This document shows positions 49,928 through 61,033 of a DNA stretch of 64,000 nucleotides, one piece after another. Position 1 is the stretch's first letter; every line of letters starts with the position of its first letter. Source of the DNA: Epichloe hybrida (Eukaryota > Ascomycota > Sordariomycetes > Hypocreales > Clavicipitaceae); assembly GCA_019022495.1 (NCBI GenBank), contig JAFEKR010000001.1:434001-498000 (forward strand), read 5' to 3'. The position numbers were made by a program, and so were the translations under genes. The notes beneath the pieces are model-generated. The model worked only from the letters and a program-made list of their open reading frames with translations. It had not been told where the DNA came from and did not search any database.

Positions 49928-51624
49928 TATAGTAAAAGCTATAGTTTTTAATAACTTAGTATTTTAAGGTTTTTAAAAATATTAATATTATAAAAATGTT
50001 TTCTCTTTTGTGTTTTTTAAAATAATAATAAATGTAAAATAATAGTAATTATAGTAATAATAGTAATTAAGGTTATAAAAGTTATTAAAGCTTTTATAAT
50101 AAGTATAATATATTATATAAAACTAAGTCCTAGTATTATTTTTAAAAACAAGTTAAACTTATTTTTATAGCTTATTTAAGCTATATAGGGTAATTAAAAT
50201 AATACTATTAGTTATCTATTAATAAATTATAAATATTAGTCTATTATATTCTTTCTTTATGTATTATTATAATAAGATATATAAAGTTACTATATATAAC
50301 TTAAAGCTTTAGAATTATAAAGCTTAAAGTAATATTTAATTAGTTTAAATAGTAAATAAATAGTTTAAGCTTTTTTTAAGTTCTTATTATATTAATAATA
50401 ATATTAAAGTACTAAGTATATATTTTATTAACTTTTATATATTTATTTAGATTTCTAATTTAATTTAATTATATTAGCTTAGGGTATTTTTTAATTAAAT
50501 TAATAATAATAGTAAATAAAATAATTAGAAGGTTTTTCTTAAAGTTATATTAGTAAAATAAAGTAATAAGTATAATAGTATTATTAAAAAGGTATAATAT
50601 TATAAATAACCCTAGTTATAGTAAAATTCTTAAAAAAAGGTAAATATTATAAATTCTATAACTAATTAAGTAAAATAGGTAATAATAAAAGCTTCTATAT
50701 AACTAGCTTTCTTTTAATCCTTATAATAACATTATATAATAAAAAGGCCCACTTTTTTTTACTAACATTACATTGTAGTTTTTGTAGTTAGTGTAGTTAC
50801 TAACTACACTAACTACACTACAATATAAGCAAAAAAAAACTACAATACACTACACTACAAAAAAAAAAAACTACACTACACTAACTATAAAAAAAAAAAC
50901 TATAATACATTAACTATAAGAAAAAAAAACTACACTATAAATACAAATTTTTCCTAAAAACTACACTAACTACACTACAAACAATACTCTAACTATAATA
51001 AAAGGTATTGTAAATATCTAGTTAAATAAAAGGGCTATAATACTTTAGAAAATTCTGTCATAGTCTAGCCTATAGGGCTAATCGCGGGTGCCTGCGCCAC
51101 CATGTAGGTTTGACCCCAATTCCGTTGCGCCATAGAAGGCAACAAAAGAATACGCATTGTACAAGTTATCATTTACTTATGCAATTGACACCTATATTGC
51201 TAGGTCTAGGCAAAGCCTAGATCATCACATAGGCCCTTTCCCTAGGTGATCTTCTTCCTATTAACCCCTTGTAAGCTAGCTGTCAGGGTAGGGGTGTAAA
51301 TGGATGATAGAAAGCATTCAATTTAGTCAATCAGAGGTGCAAACAGCACCTAACTTTTATACCTAAAAGGTACATAGTGTGCTATAGTAATAACTAGTTT
51401 ATAGAGGTACTTCTAATACATTGTATTTACTAATGTCTAACCTTGCGTTTTATCCTTATTAATACACGCTACCCTTATATAACCTATGCTTTAAGGGAGC
51501 TCTCCTTAACACACCCCCCTTAGCTAAGATATTTATTAAAGCTAAAGATCGTAAGTATAGGAAGAGATTATAATAATTTTTCTAGTATTATAATTAAGTG
51601 GGAATTTCCTATAAGCTAATCTAG

Positions 51625-52138
51625 TGTCATGGTCTAGCCCATAGGGCTAATCGCAGGTGCCTGCGCCACCATGTAGGTTTGACCCCAATTCCGTTACGCC
51701 ATATAAAAGAATACGCATTGCACAAGTCTCTGTAACTTGTGCAATTGACACCTATATTGCTAGGTCTAGGCAAAGCCTAGATCATCACATAGGCCCTTTC
51801 CCTAGGTGATCTTCTTCCCATTGACCCCTTGTAAGCTAGCAATACCGCGCATCCCCCAGGGACCCTCTCTTTTTTCCCTGTAAGCCTAGGAAGAACCCCG
51901 TTGTGGCTGCCCTATAGTGCACCTTTGTACACGCAGCCAGTTCGAACCTATGACCTTAGATAACTTGTGCAAATGTCATGGTCTAGCCTATAGGGCTAAT
52001 CGCGGGTGCCTGCGCCACCATGTGGGTTTAACCCTAATTCCGTTGCGCCATACAAAAGAATACGCATTGCACAAGTCTCTGTAACTTGTGCAATTAACAC
52101 CTATATTGCTAGGTCTAGGCAAAGCCTAGATCATCACA
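51625..52138 (-). mobile_element. TRIM-B copy 3, intact, inside Copia
   Basis: A 514-bp element with TG...CA ends and target duplication TCTAG. It keeps CA/TG content. It is inserted near the 3' end of the Copia element and so is younger than it. Confidence 0.9.
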
Positions 52139-52849
52139 TCTAGTGATAGAATTCCTTGTGTATTTACCCTAATAGAGGCTTTATAAAGCTATTAGCAAGT
52201 ATCTTAGAGGTCTTTAACTAATTTACCTTAATATTACCTAGGGTATATTGCTCTTAAATCCATATTTAATTTATATTAAGATGCTTTAGACTAGTTTAAA
52301 GCCTTCCTTCCTTATGTTTTATAATACAAATTATCTGCTTATTATTACACTAGATAATTAATAGAGAAGGGACCTATATACTAATATTATAAAGTAGTTT
52401 ACCTAGAGATATGCGCTCTTTTACTCTGTAATTTAATATAAAGAGCTTTGCTTCTATGCTTAAGGTTATTATATAATACTACCTCCTAGACTTCTAATTA
52501 ATTATAGCTCTATGTATAATAAAGACATAGCTTTATGTTAATTTCTAAGTATTAGGGTTATTACTAAGAGAGGCGTTAGTGCTAGAGAAAAGCATGTTAA
52601 AGCTATTTACTCCTAAGTATTAAATACATAGCTTCCTTATGTTCTAAGCGTACATTAGAGTAGCCTTTGTAAGCTTAATATGCTTTATTAAAGGGTTTAT
52701 TATAAAGGAGGCTAGCTTTAAAGCTATAAAGGCCACATTAGGTCTTCTAATAATGCAAAGATAGACTAAAGAGCTAATAACTACTCTGTAGTAATTAATC
52801 TCTTTATTAGTGGCCTAATTATTATTTAGGATAATCATAGCTATTATTA

Positions 52850-53560
52850 AAGGTATTATAATTAAGCTCTTCAAATCATTATTAACAATATTAGGGATAA
52901 ACTTCTAAGCTATCTTTTAAATGTACAATTCCTGTGATAACTATATCTCTTTAGTATTACGATTCCTAATAATTTTAATGCCTAGGAACCACTTTAAAAC
53001 GCCTTAGTCTTTAATATCTAGACTGTTTATTAACTGCTTATATAGCTCTTTAAATTCTACTCTAAATCTGTTTAGAAATAGCACTATAATATTATTTACA
53101 TAGAAAAACAAGATAAATCTGCCTTTTATAAAGATATATAGGTTTTCCTTTCCTTAGATAAAGCTAAGATTTAATAGGAATTACATTAGGTATAGAAACT
53201 ATTATTAAGGAGCTTCCTATAGCCTATATAATGCTCTAGTTATCTTCTAGAGATAACCTTATATATTTATACCCTCTAGTGGCTTATAGAAGATAGGTTC
53301 TTTAAGTTCTATATATAGGAAGGCATTCTAAATGTTATATTAACGCATATTAAGATTATTAGCATAGTAAATAGCAAGTAGCATATATAAAGATTATAAA
53401 GTAAGCGTAGTAGTGTAGTTATTAAGGTTATCCTTTAGTTATTAGTTACCTTAGACTACTATTTAAGCCTTAAACTCTATAATAATACCTTTTTTATTAG
53501 TTTTATACTTAAAAACCTATCTAAGGTTAATATTCTCCTTAAGATTAAATAATTTATCTA
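52850..53560 (-). pseudogene. Copia reverse transcriptase, RIP-inactivated
   Basis: Minus-strand reading gives IFIKGRFILFFYVNNIIVLF, then FRVEFKELYKQL, then LKWFLGIKIIRN, the classic Copia RT C-terminal half. The catalytic Y-V-D-D reads Y-V-N-N (53082-53105), a G-to-A change on each Asp codon. Stops replace several Gln/Trp codons. Confidence 0.85.
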
Positions 53561-56500
53561 GTATATCTTCCTAGTAGTTTAAGGATTAAAGCTTTAAAAG
53601 CTCCTTTATAATTACTTCCTTCTAGTAGTTATAATACACTAAGGCTATTACCTAATAATAATATATAGGTTCTAAGGGTATATCCTTAATATATAAACTA
53701 TATTAAGTTCCTTAGAATACTATTAAGAAAGCAGAAGAAAACTATACTTACCTAGCTTTCCTTATTTCCTTTCTTTAATATTTCCTAGTAATAATATTAT
53801 TTATATTAATGCTATTATTATAAGGACTATAATTCTCTATAGCCTTACTACCTTTTATAGTAAATTTACTAGTCTCTATAGTAATTACTATATAATTAGC
53901 TATTACCTTACTTATAAATTTATTAATCTTATAAAATAGCGTATTATTACCTTATACCTAAAGCTCTAAGTTCTCTATAGTAACTAGCGCCTTCTAAGAG
54001 AAGTTAGGAGGGGTTAAAAGTACACTAGAAAGGTTCTCTTTATCCCCTATTATATAAGGAGGTGTTTTTACTTTAAATTACTTATTTTCCTAGCTTATAG
54101 CTAATAGTAAAGAGGTAGGATTATTCTCTTTAAGCTTTATTCTAATAAGATCTTAACTAATCTCCTTATTAAGGTCTTTAGCTTTAAGCTCTTTAAGTAA
54201 CTTAATTATTAATATTTTCTCTTATTAAGCTAATTCTAGCTTTTCTTCTAGCTTAAAGAAGGAGTTCTTATTAAACTAAATATATACTAATATAATAACC
54301 TTATAATTATAAAGCAAAGGCACCTATATAATATATTATGACTTGCCTCTATAACTAATAAGGTATCTAATATAAGCTTTTTACTCTAACTATAGTATTA
54401 TATTATGTGATTTAATATATTCTAGAGCCTTTATTATTATTAGAAAAGCCTTATATCTATAAGCTTATAGATATGTAATTAAAGGCTTTTAAACCTCTAA
54501 TATTTGTAAATAGGCTAGGACTGTTTTCTATGCCTAATTCCACTAGAGTTTATAGGGTATAACCTAATTCCCGTGATATTTAAAGGGTGTTTTATTTAGT
54601 AAATAAACTACTATATTAAAGACCTTATTATTAAGTTCTAAAGGAAGGTAAGCTTTAAGGCTTAATATATAAGCCTTTTACTTAACTACCCCCTTAGATC
54701 TCTTTGCCTTTCTATTCTAACTAGGCGTTAAGGGAGCTAAATTATAAACTATAATGCTAGCAAAGGCTATCTTATCTCTTATACTCTCTATAAATAAAGC
54801 CTTTTTAATATTACTATGTAAAAAGTGTAGTTAAACCCTAAATTATATACATAGGAATGCTATTATTATATAAAAGCTATTATAAATTTTATCTTTAGTC
54901 TTAAATAAATAGAAAAAACGCATTAAGGTTATAAGGTATATAAAAACACACTAATACTAATCACTATTCTAGTAAGGAGAGTTATAATACTCTAGATTAA
55001 CTAAAAGGCTATATCTAAGTCCCTAAGGAAGCCTTTCTAGTATAACCTATAATCTCTAGCGCTTAGCTTTACCTATAGCATAGATCTTACACTCTATAAG
55101 CTTAGGTCCTATTAATTTAATACTAAGGGTAGCGTTTATAATCTTTATAAAGGCCTTCTTACCTAGATAACTATATTATTAATGCTAAAGCTTTATATTT
55201 CCTTTTATAAGTAACCTTAGTGCTTTACTAGTTATAGCATAGGCCTCTTTTAGGTTATCTAAGAGTATAGATAATATATAAAGCTTATTAATATTATAAA
55301 GCTTAGTAATAGAATACTTTCCTTAGAATAGGAAGCTTTTCTTCTAGTTCTAATAGATCCCTGCCTTTATTAGAATTATTACTAATACTAGGTTTACATG
55401 GAATTCTAGAATTAGTAAAGTACTTTACACTATAATCCTTCTTAGTCTTTATAATACTAGATTTATAATAGATATATAGACTAGTCCTTGTCCTAAGGAT
55501 ATATAGATTATGCCTCTAGCTCTAACCTCTATTATAATAGTTCTATTAAACTTAGACTATTTAAACTAATAAATATTATTAAAAATATAAACATTAGCTC
55601 TAGAATTATAAATAACTATATTCTAATTCCCTTTAGAGCTATCTATAGTATTTAAAGTTAAATATATAACTTCCCTTAAAGGTTAAGAGCTTTATAAGCA
55701 TATAAATAATAATATATTTATAGTCTTCTCTCCTAGAGTTACTATAAGTAAGTTATTTATTAGGTTCTATAAGGGGATAATAATATTATTACTTTTCTCC
55801 CTTTTCTCTAGTTTCTAACTTATAGCTTTTAATCTCTCTTATAGGTTTTCCTTAAGGTATCTCTTAATATTATCTTTAGAGTTCTTCCTTACTTCCTAGT
55901 CCTTAGGAGTAGCCTTTAGCTTATAAAGAGCTTTAAATAAATTATAGGATTCCTATTACTTTAATATATTACAAACATTATAACTAGAGTATCTAGGGTA
56001 TTTCCTTTGCTTTAATCTATTCTAACTATTTAATCTATTAGTAGTAATAGCATTATAGCTAATTTTATTATTATTAAGCTCTAAGGAGCTTTATAGTCTC
56101 TTTTAAACTTACTAACTACCTTAAGAAAGCTATTATTCTTTTCTTTATTAAGTAAATTATTTTATTTCTTCTAGAATACCTTAAATTTACTTTAAAGAGA
56201 GATAATAAACTTATATAGTATTATCTCCTTAGTCTATTAAGTCTTAAGATCTAGATAATTTCTCTATAGTACCTCTATTATTATAGCTTACTTATACTAA
56301 TTATAAGTACCTTTAGCTTATAAGTAATTATTAAGGTAATTCTCTATAAGAATAAGCATTTTCTTAGTGTTTAGCTTATATTAATTATAAAGAAGCTTAA
56401 GTATCCTATAGGTATAATATTAAACTAACTCCTTTTCCTTTACTTTAGTATTAAAGTTAAGAGAGTCTTATATATTCTTTAAAAGGGTCTTATAAATATA

Positions 56501-57550
56501 CTCCTTAATCTTTAGTATTTACTTTAATAGGTTTATATACTTTATAAGGTTAAATTAAAGCTCTTTATATTTAAAGTTAAATTAGTCCTTTATATCTTTA
56601 TAAGTAATTTTCTAGTCTTTAAGAGCATTAGGGTTATTTAGCGTAATCTCTAGTTACAGACCCCTCTAGGGGTATATAGGTATTATAGGTTCTTTAAGTA
56701 ATTTAACCTTATTAGGGTTAATATACTCCTAAATACTATATAATTCTATATAGTTCTTAACCTAGGTAAACCACTTAATCTAATCCTTCTCTAATAATAA
56801 TACTATATTTAAAGTTTCTTTAGATATTATAAAGGGGAATATATTAGTTAACTAAAGCGTAGGATAAGGGTTTTAACTAATTAATATAATAAAGGGGCGA
56901 TTATCTTATAATATAGGTAAGCGTTAATTAATAATATTTAACAAAGCTTATATCTTTAATAATAATTAATAAAAATAGTAATAAAAGCCTCCTAGGCTTA
57001 TAACTATTAGGGTAGGGGTATAAATAAATAATAGAAAGTGTTTAATTTAGTTAATTAGAGGTGCAAATAACACCTAACTTTTATACCTAAAAGGTACATA
57101 GTACGCTATAGTAATAACTAGTCTATAGAGGTACTCCTAATATATTGTATTTACTAATGTCTAACCTCGCGTTTTATCCCTGTTAATGCACGCTGCCCTC
57201 ATATAACCTATGCTTCAAGGGAGCTCTCCCTGACACTAGCAATACCGCGCATCCCCTAGGGACCCTCTCTTCTATTGTCCCTGTAAGCCTAGGAAGAACC
57301 CTGTTGTGGCTGCCCTATAGTGCACCTTTGTACACGCAGCCGGTTCGAACCTATGACCTTAGGTAACTTGTACAAATGTCATGGTCTAGCCCACAGGGCT
57401 AATCGCGGGTGCCTACGCCACCATGTGGGTTTGACCCCAATTCCGTTGCGCTATAGAAGGTAACAAAAGAATACGCATTGTACAAGTTATCATTTACTTG
57501 TGCAATTAACACCTATATTGCTAGGTCTAGGCAAAGCCTAGATTAGCACA

Positions 57551-59533
57551 AATTCTTAGGTATTAAAAAGGGATTTTATTACTAGAGAAATTATTAATAA
57601 CTATAAGTAATAGCTAAGTAGTAAAGTTAATATAAGGTAATTATATTTTATAACTTAATATACTAAAGATATTAGAAAATAAAGTTAATTTACTTAGATA
57701 ACTTAAATAATCTATTATATAGTTACTAAGTACCTATCCCTTTATAATAAAGTTAGCCCCTAAGATTACTAGTCCCTTATTATTAGTAATAGCTATAGAA
57801 GCTATAAAGGAAAAGGCCTTAGGAGTATCTTTATTATTAAAATCTCTCTCTTTATATATATAAACCTAAAGTATACTAGAGAGCTTAATAAAACTAATAT
57901 ATTTAGGTAAATTAATAGTATTTAGTATAAACTACTAGTAAGTTAGTTAAGTATTAGCTATATATATTAAGAAAGCTTACCTTTAGGATATTCTAGGCTA
58001 TAAAGTAAAGATAGTTTATAATATTAATCTAAGTCTTTAGATTTATAGTATTACTTAGTAATACTATTATAGTATATTTATTATATTTTACCTTATAAGT
58101 AATATTAGTAAATATTTAAGTATAGTAAATATAACTATACTTATTAGAATTTTTATAAACTAAAATAGTATTTTATAGCTTTTTCTTTACTTTTATAATA
58201 GGCTAGTAATAAGTTAGTAGAAATCTAGTGTCTAGGAAATAGAATTATACTTACTTTATTTTAATAGTAATAGTTACCTTTAGAAGTAACTTTAATAAGT
58301 TTAAATAGCTTATTATAAAGCTATATAATTTAAGCTAGAGTCTAGTAGTATATTAGTAATAAGTAAGTAAATTTTAGTTAAGAGAGATATACTATAATAT
58401 AGTTTTTATTAAATAGCCTATTAAATATTAGCTATAAAGAAGTAATAAGTAAGTAAAGATATTATACTTAAAGATTTATTATATTTAGCTAGGAAGGTTT
58501 TTTTATTAATAAAGTATTTTAAAATCTTATAAGTACTATTTTTTAAGAGAATATTTTATATTATTACTTACTAATAATAGTGTATATATAGAATTTTCTT
58601 TAAAGCTATTTTACTAGTAATAAGTTAGTAATAAAGATATTATAAGGATATAATTAACTTATAATAAGATTTTAGAAGAAGTTTACTTTAGAGAAAACTT
58701 TATAGAAGACTTTATAGGAGATTTTTTAGTTAATAGATTTTCTTAAGGTATTAATAAAGGTAAAGTTTAGGTATAAGACTTAGATATAGTAAACTAGCTA
58801 TAAGTTAGCTATAATAGACTAAATAAGGAAGTTATACTAATAAGAGTGTAAACTTATAAGCTAGATAAGGGTAAGAAACTAAGATAAATAAGGATAAATA
58901 ATAATAATAATTAGGGACTAAAAGAGATTAGTAATTACTAAGTAATAGTAATAAGAGAGTTATTACTTAGCTAGTAAGGGTAACTTATAAGGTTAAGGGA
59001 TATTATAAAAGAGAGAAAAAGTATAAAAAAGAGGAAAAATTAGTCTCTTTTATATTAACCCTAGACCCCTTAAGTAATTTAATATACTATATATAAGTAA
59101 TTTATAAATTATAATAATAACTATTAGCACTACTAAATGCATATATACCTAATAGCTATAAGCTTATAGTAACTATAATATAAGCCCTTTAGTTAGACTA
59201 TTTAAAACCCTAGTATTAAGTACCTTATTTATTTAACTAATTATAAAAATTAATATAAGTTATCTATGTTTTTTTTCTAGCTATATAATAGGTAATAATA
59301 TTTATTTTACTATAGTAAAGCTATATATAAGCTACTATTTAAATATTACTAACTATAGTAAGGGGTTATTTTTAATTAGTAATATTATTATTATTATTTC
59401 TTTTTATTTACCTATATATCTAGATATAAGGTACCTTATCTTATTTTCCTTATAAAGCTTTAATATAGTAACTATACCCTAAGTAAGTAGCTTATTTTAT
59501 AATTAAGGTTAATTATATATAGGGGGGGTATTA
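57551..59533 (+). pseudogene. Chromovirus 3' part: chromodomain remnant and tail
   Basis: Together with 50991-51055 it reads YCKYLVKQKGYNTLEN, then VLKRDFITREIINNYKQ, matching the chromodomain pattern (RYLVKWKGY..E.TWE...L.....I..Y). The following 1.8 kb to the 3' LTR has no recognised motif and is RIP-saturated. Confidence 0.7.
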
Positions 59534-59803
59534 TATTAGGAGCGTAAAGGTTAAAGATAGGATATTTATTAAAGTAAGTCTTTAAAGAACCTTTAGGCTA
59601 TATAAATAATAAAGAGACTAGCTAGCTATAAGATAGCTATATGCTTATAAAGTAAGGTAAGTATTAAAGACTACGTATATTATTAGTGCTAGGTTAAAGA
59701 TTAAAACCTTTATGCACTTGCCCCTAGCTAGTATCTATCTAGCAGTGACTGCGATAGTCTTAGCTATCACTTCGTTCTTAGCCTTTCAGTGCAAGCCGTG
59801 ACA
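59534..59803 (+). repeat. 3' LTR of the chromovirus
   Basis: 270 bp. The 5' end is RIP-altered (TATTAGG for TGTCAGG) while the 3' half is nearly unmutated (GCAGTGACTGCGATAG retained), so mutation stops part-way through the LTR. Confidence 0.88.
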
Positions 59804-59922
59804 CACGCGTACGCGCGCGCGCACCTAACACTTTTACCTCACCTAGTAAGATATCATTAGCCTGCTACCCCTAGTCATGTACCTCGTGTAAAACCATACA
59901 GGGGTTAGACTATATACATGTA

Positions 59923-60234
59923 CAATACATCCCCTTGATTATTTTACAATTCTACAGGACAGGGGTAATTAAGCCAATTAACTATTAGCTAGGAAATGAA
60001 TAAGCTAATTAGATACTAGCTAGGAAATAAATAAGACAGGGGTAGTACATTTTAGTGCTAGAAACTTGCATAGAAATAGATGTACTCTCTTATAGTGCTG
60101 TATACCCTGTATATTTCAGTTGTAGCTCTCTAAAACAATACAGGGGTTAGTGCACTTATGGCTAATCACAGCTGTTAGAGAGGAACGAACAGCTGGGGCA
60201 TGTGGGTTTGTAAAATAATTCAGGGGGGGCATTG
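59923..60234. mobile_element. MITE-3 (312 bp), Tc1/mariner-type
   Basis: Ends CAATACATCCCCTTGATTAT and the complement-like AATAATTCAGGGGGGGCATTG, TA on each side. No coding. It lies 8 bases from the MITE-2 right end. Confidence 0.75.
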
Positions 60235-61033
60235 TAACTGGATGTCAGATCAAGTCTTAATACTTGGACACCTACTCATATATTTAGTTTCACTATCCAG
60301 TTTGGATTCTTGAGAAACCTAGTGAGGGTGGACACCGCATGGTGAGACCTCACTGATGATAAACGTGATTCGAAGTTGCAATCACGGTACAGTCTTCAAG
60401 TTTATGGGTTTGCCCACCAGCAGCTTTTCCAGTCGCAAAAATACTGACTCTTTTTCTTGTTCAAGAATAGAACTAGGGAGTCAATTTTCAACAAAATAAT
60501 GCGAACTGGGCTGGTGATTGTTATCGTAGTCCAGTGTCAGTGGGATCTCGACAGATTTAATCGACAGCATTAGCCAGGCTGGCAGGTACGCACGGTACCG
60601 AGGTCCTGCCGACTCCTTGCATCCACAACTACCTATGTATGTACATATGCACAACGTGATCGGGTGGGTCTCGTGCCAGTTCGTCATTACTCCTTAACAG
60701 CACAGGCTTTTTTGAAACCGTAAGACCGAGGTCCAAAGTCATGGCCGACCCCGTTGGCCGGCGATTCGGACCAGGCATGATATCATCCATGGCATCGGCA
60801 TTCAATCTTCCACCATATCGCATTTCTTCTATCCGCCATCCAGCCCGCCTACTTCTACTACGAACGGCTTCAACCAAACTGTTGGCCGAGTTCTGGTTCG
60901 TAGCATTCCCCAGATATTACTTGCGTGACCTTGCTAAGACGCACATGGTGCCTTGCAGGGCTGTGAAATCTCATATCCTTCTCTAACTGCTGATGCGAAC
61001 GTACTTTAGCCTCAATTTTTCGGAAGAGCTACC
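60235..61033. promoter_or_regulatory. Promoter/leader region of the peroxisomal carrier gene
   Basis: About 800 bases of normal composition. Overlapping open frames on both strands at 60629-60986 show no family signal. Together with 18875-19067 and 18557-18613 it is the remnant of the original palB/carrier intergenic region. Confidence 0.5.

Larger units (their letters stand above)
47618..50990. mobile_element. FB-1 copy e, carrying TRIM-C, TRIM-A and a solo LTR
   Basis: AGAGTATTG at 47618 and CAATACTCT ending at 50990; arms match the other FB-1 copies. The flanks are not an obvious duplication. It lies between the end of the chromovirus integrase and its chromodomain. Confidence 0.7.
51281..57235 (-). 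mobile_element. Ty1/Copia LTR retrotransposon, RIP-degraded
   Basis: LTRs of 231 bp at 51281-51511 (3' LTR) and 57005-57235 (5' LTR), TG...CA ends in the unmutated copies, target duplication CTAGC. A purine run on the minus strand (complement of CACCCCCCTT at 51510-51520) abuts the 3' LTR, fixing the orientation. It contains TRIM-B copy 3. Confidence 0.88.
51056..57550 (-). mobile_element. TRIM-B copy 2, split by a Copia element
   Basis: Direct terminal repeats of 174 bp (51056-51229 and 57377-57550) and target duplication AATTC. The host site is the chromovirus chromodomain, whose reading continues across. The internal part (51230-51280 plus 57236-57376) includes GGTTCGAACCGG on the minus strand near 57340. 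Confidence 0.9.
19798..59803 (+). mobile_element. Ty3/Gypsy chromovirus, RIP-degraded and riddled with insertions
   Basis: Bounded by 270-bp LTRs and a 5-bp target duplication CACGC (19793-19797 and 59804-59808). Own sequence is found at about 20068-23316, 25134-25398, 28082-28636, 29045-29764, 47359-47617, 50991-51055 and 57551-59533; the rest is inserted material. Reading through TAG (from CAG) and similar codons reveals reverse transcriptase, RNase H, integrase and a chromodomain in Ty3/Gypsy order on the plus strand. A purine run (AGGGGGGG) lies just before the 3' LTR. CA and TG are almost absent, the expected end state of RIP at CpA. Confidence 0.88.
19228..59830. mobile_element. TRIM-A copy 1 (terminal-repeat miniature element), interrupted
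   Basis: Begins TGTCAGAACC, ends CACCTAACA, with 5-bp target duplications CTTTT at 19223-19227 and 59831-59835. The left terminal direct repeat is 19228-19350. The right one begins at 19697 and is cut at 19797 by the chromovirus, resuming at 59804. The internal part (19351-19696) has no open frame. It matches the complete inverted copy at 48877-49492. Confidence 0.85.
19068..59912. mobile_element. MITE-2, split into two halves by about 40.6 kb of nested transposons
   Basis: The left half (19068-19227) begins TAGTCTAACCCCTG and carries GCCCCACGCGGGGC. The right half (59831-59912) carries GCCTGCTACCCCTAGTCATG and ends CAGGGGTTAGACTA. TA flanks both ends. Joining the halves and removing one CTTTT duplication gives about 237 bp, close to the 261-bp intact copy nearby. 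Everything between is later insertion. Confidence 0.85.

Noticed and set aside
60629..60986. Two overlapping open frames, one on each strand, upstream of the peroxisomal carrier
   Set aside because: No recognised domain, mutually antisense, and located in the expected promoter/leader.
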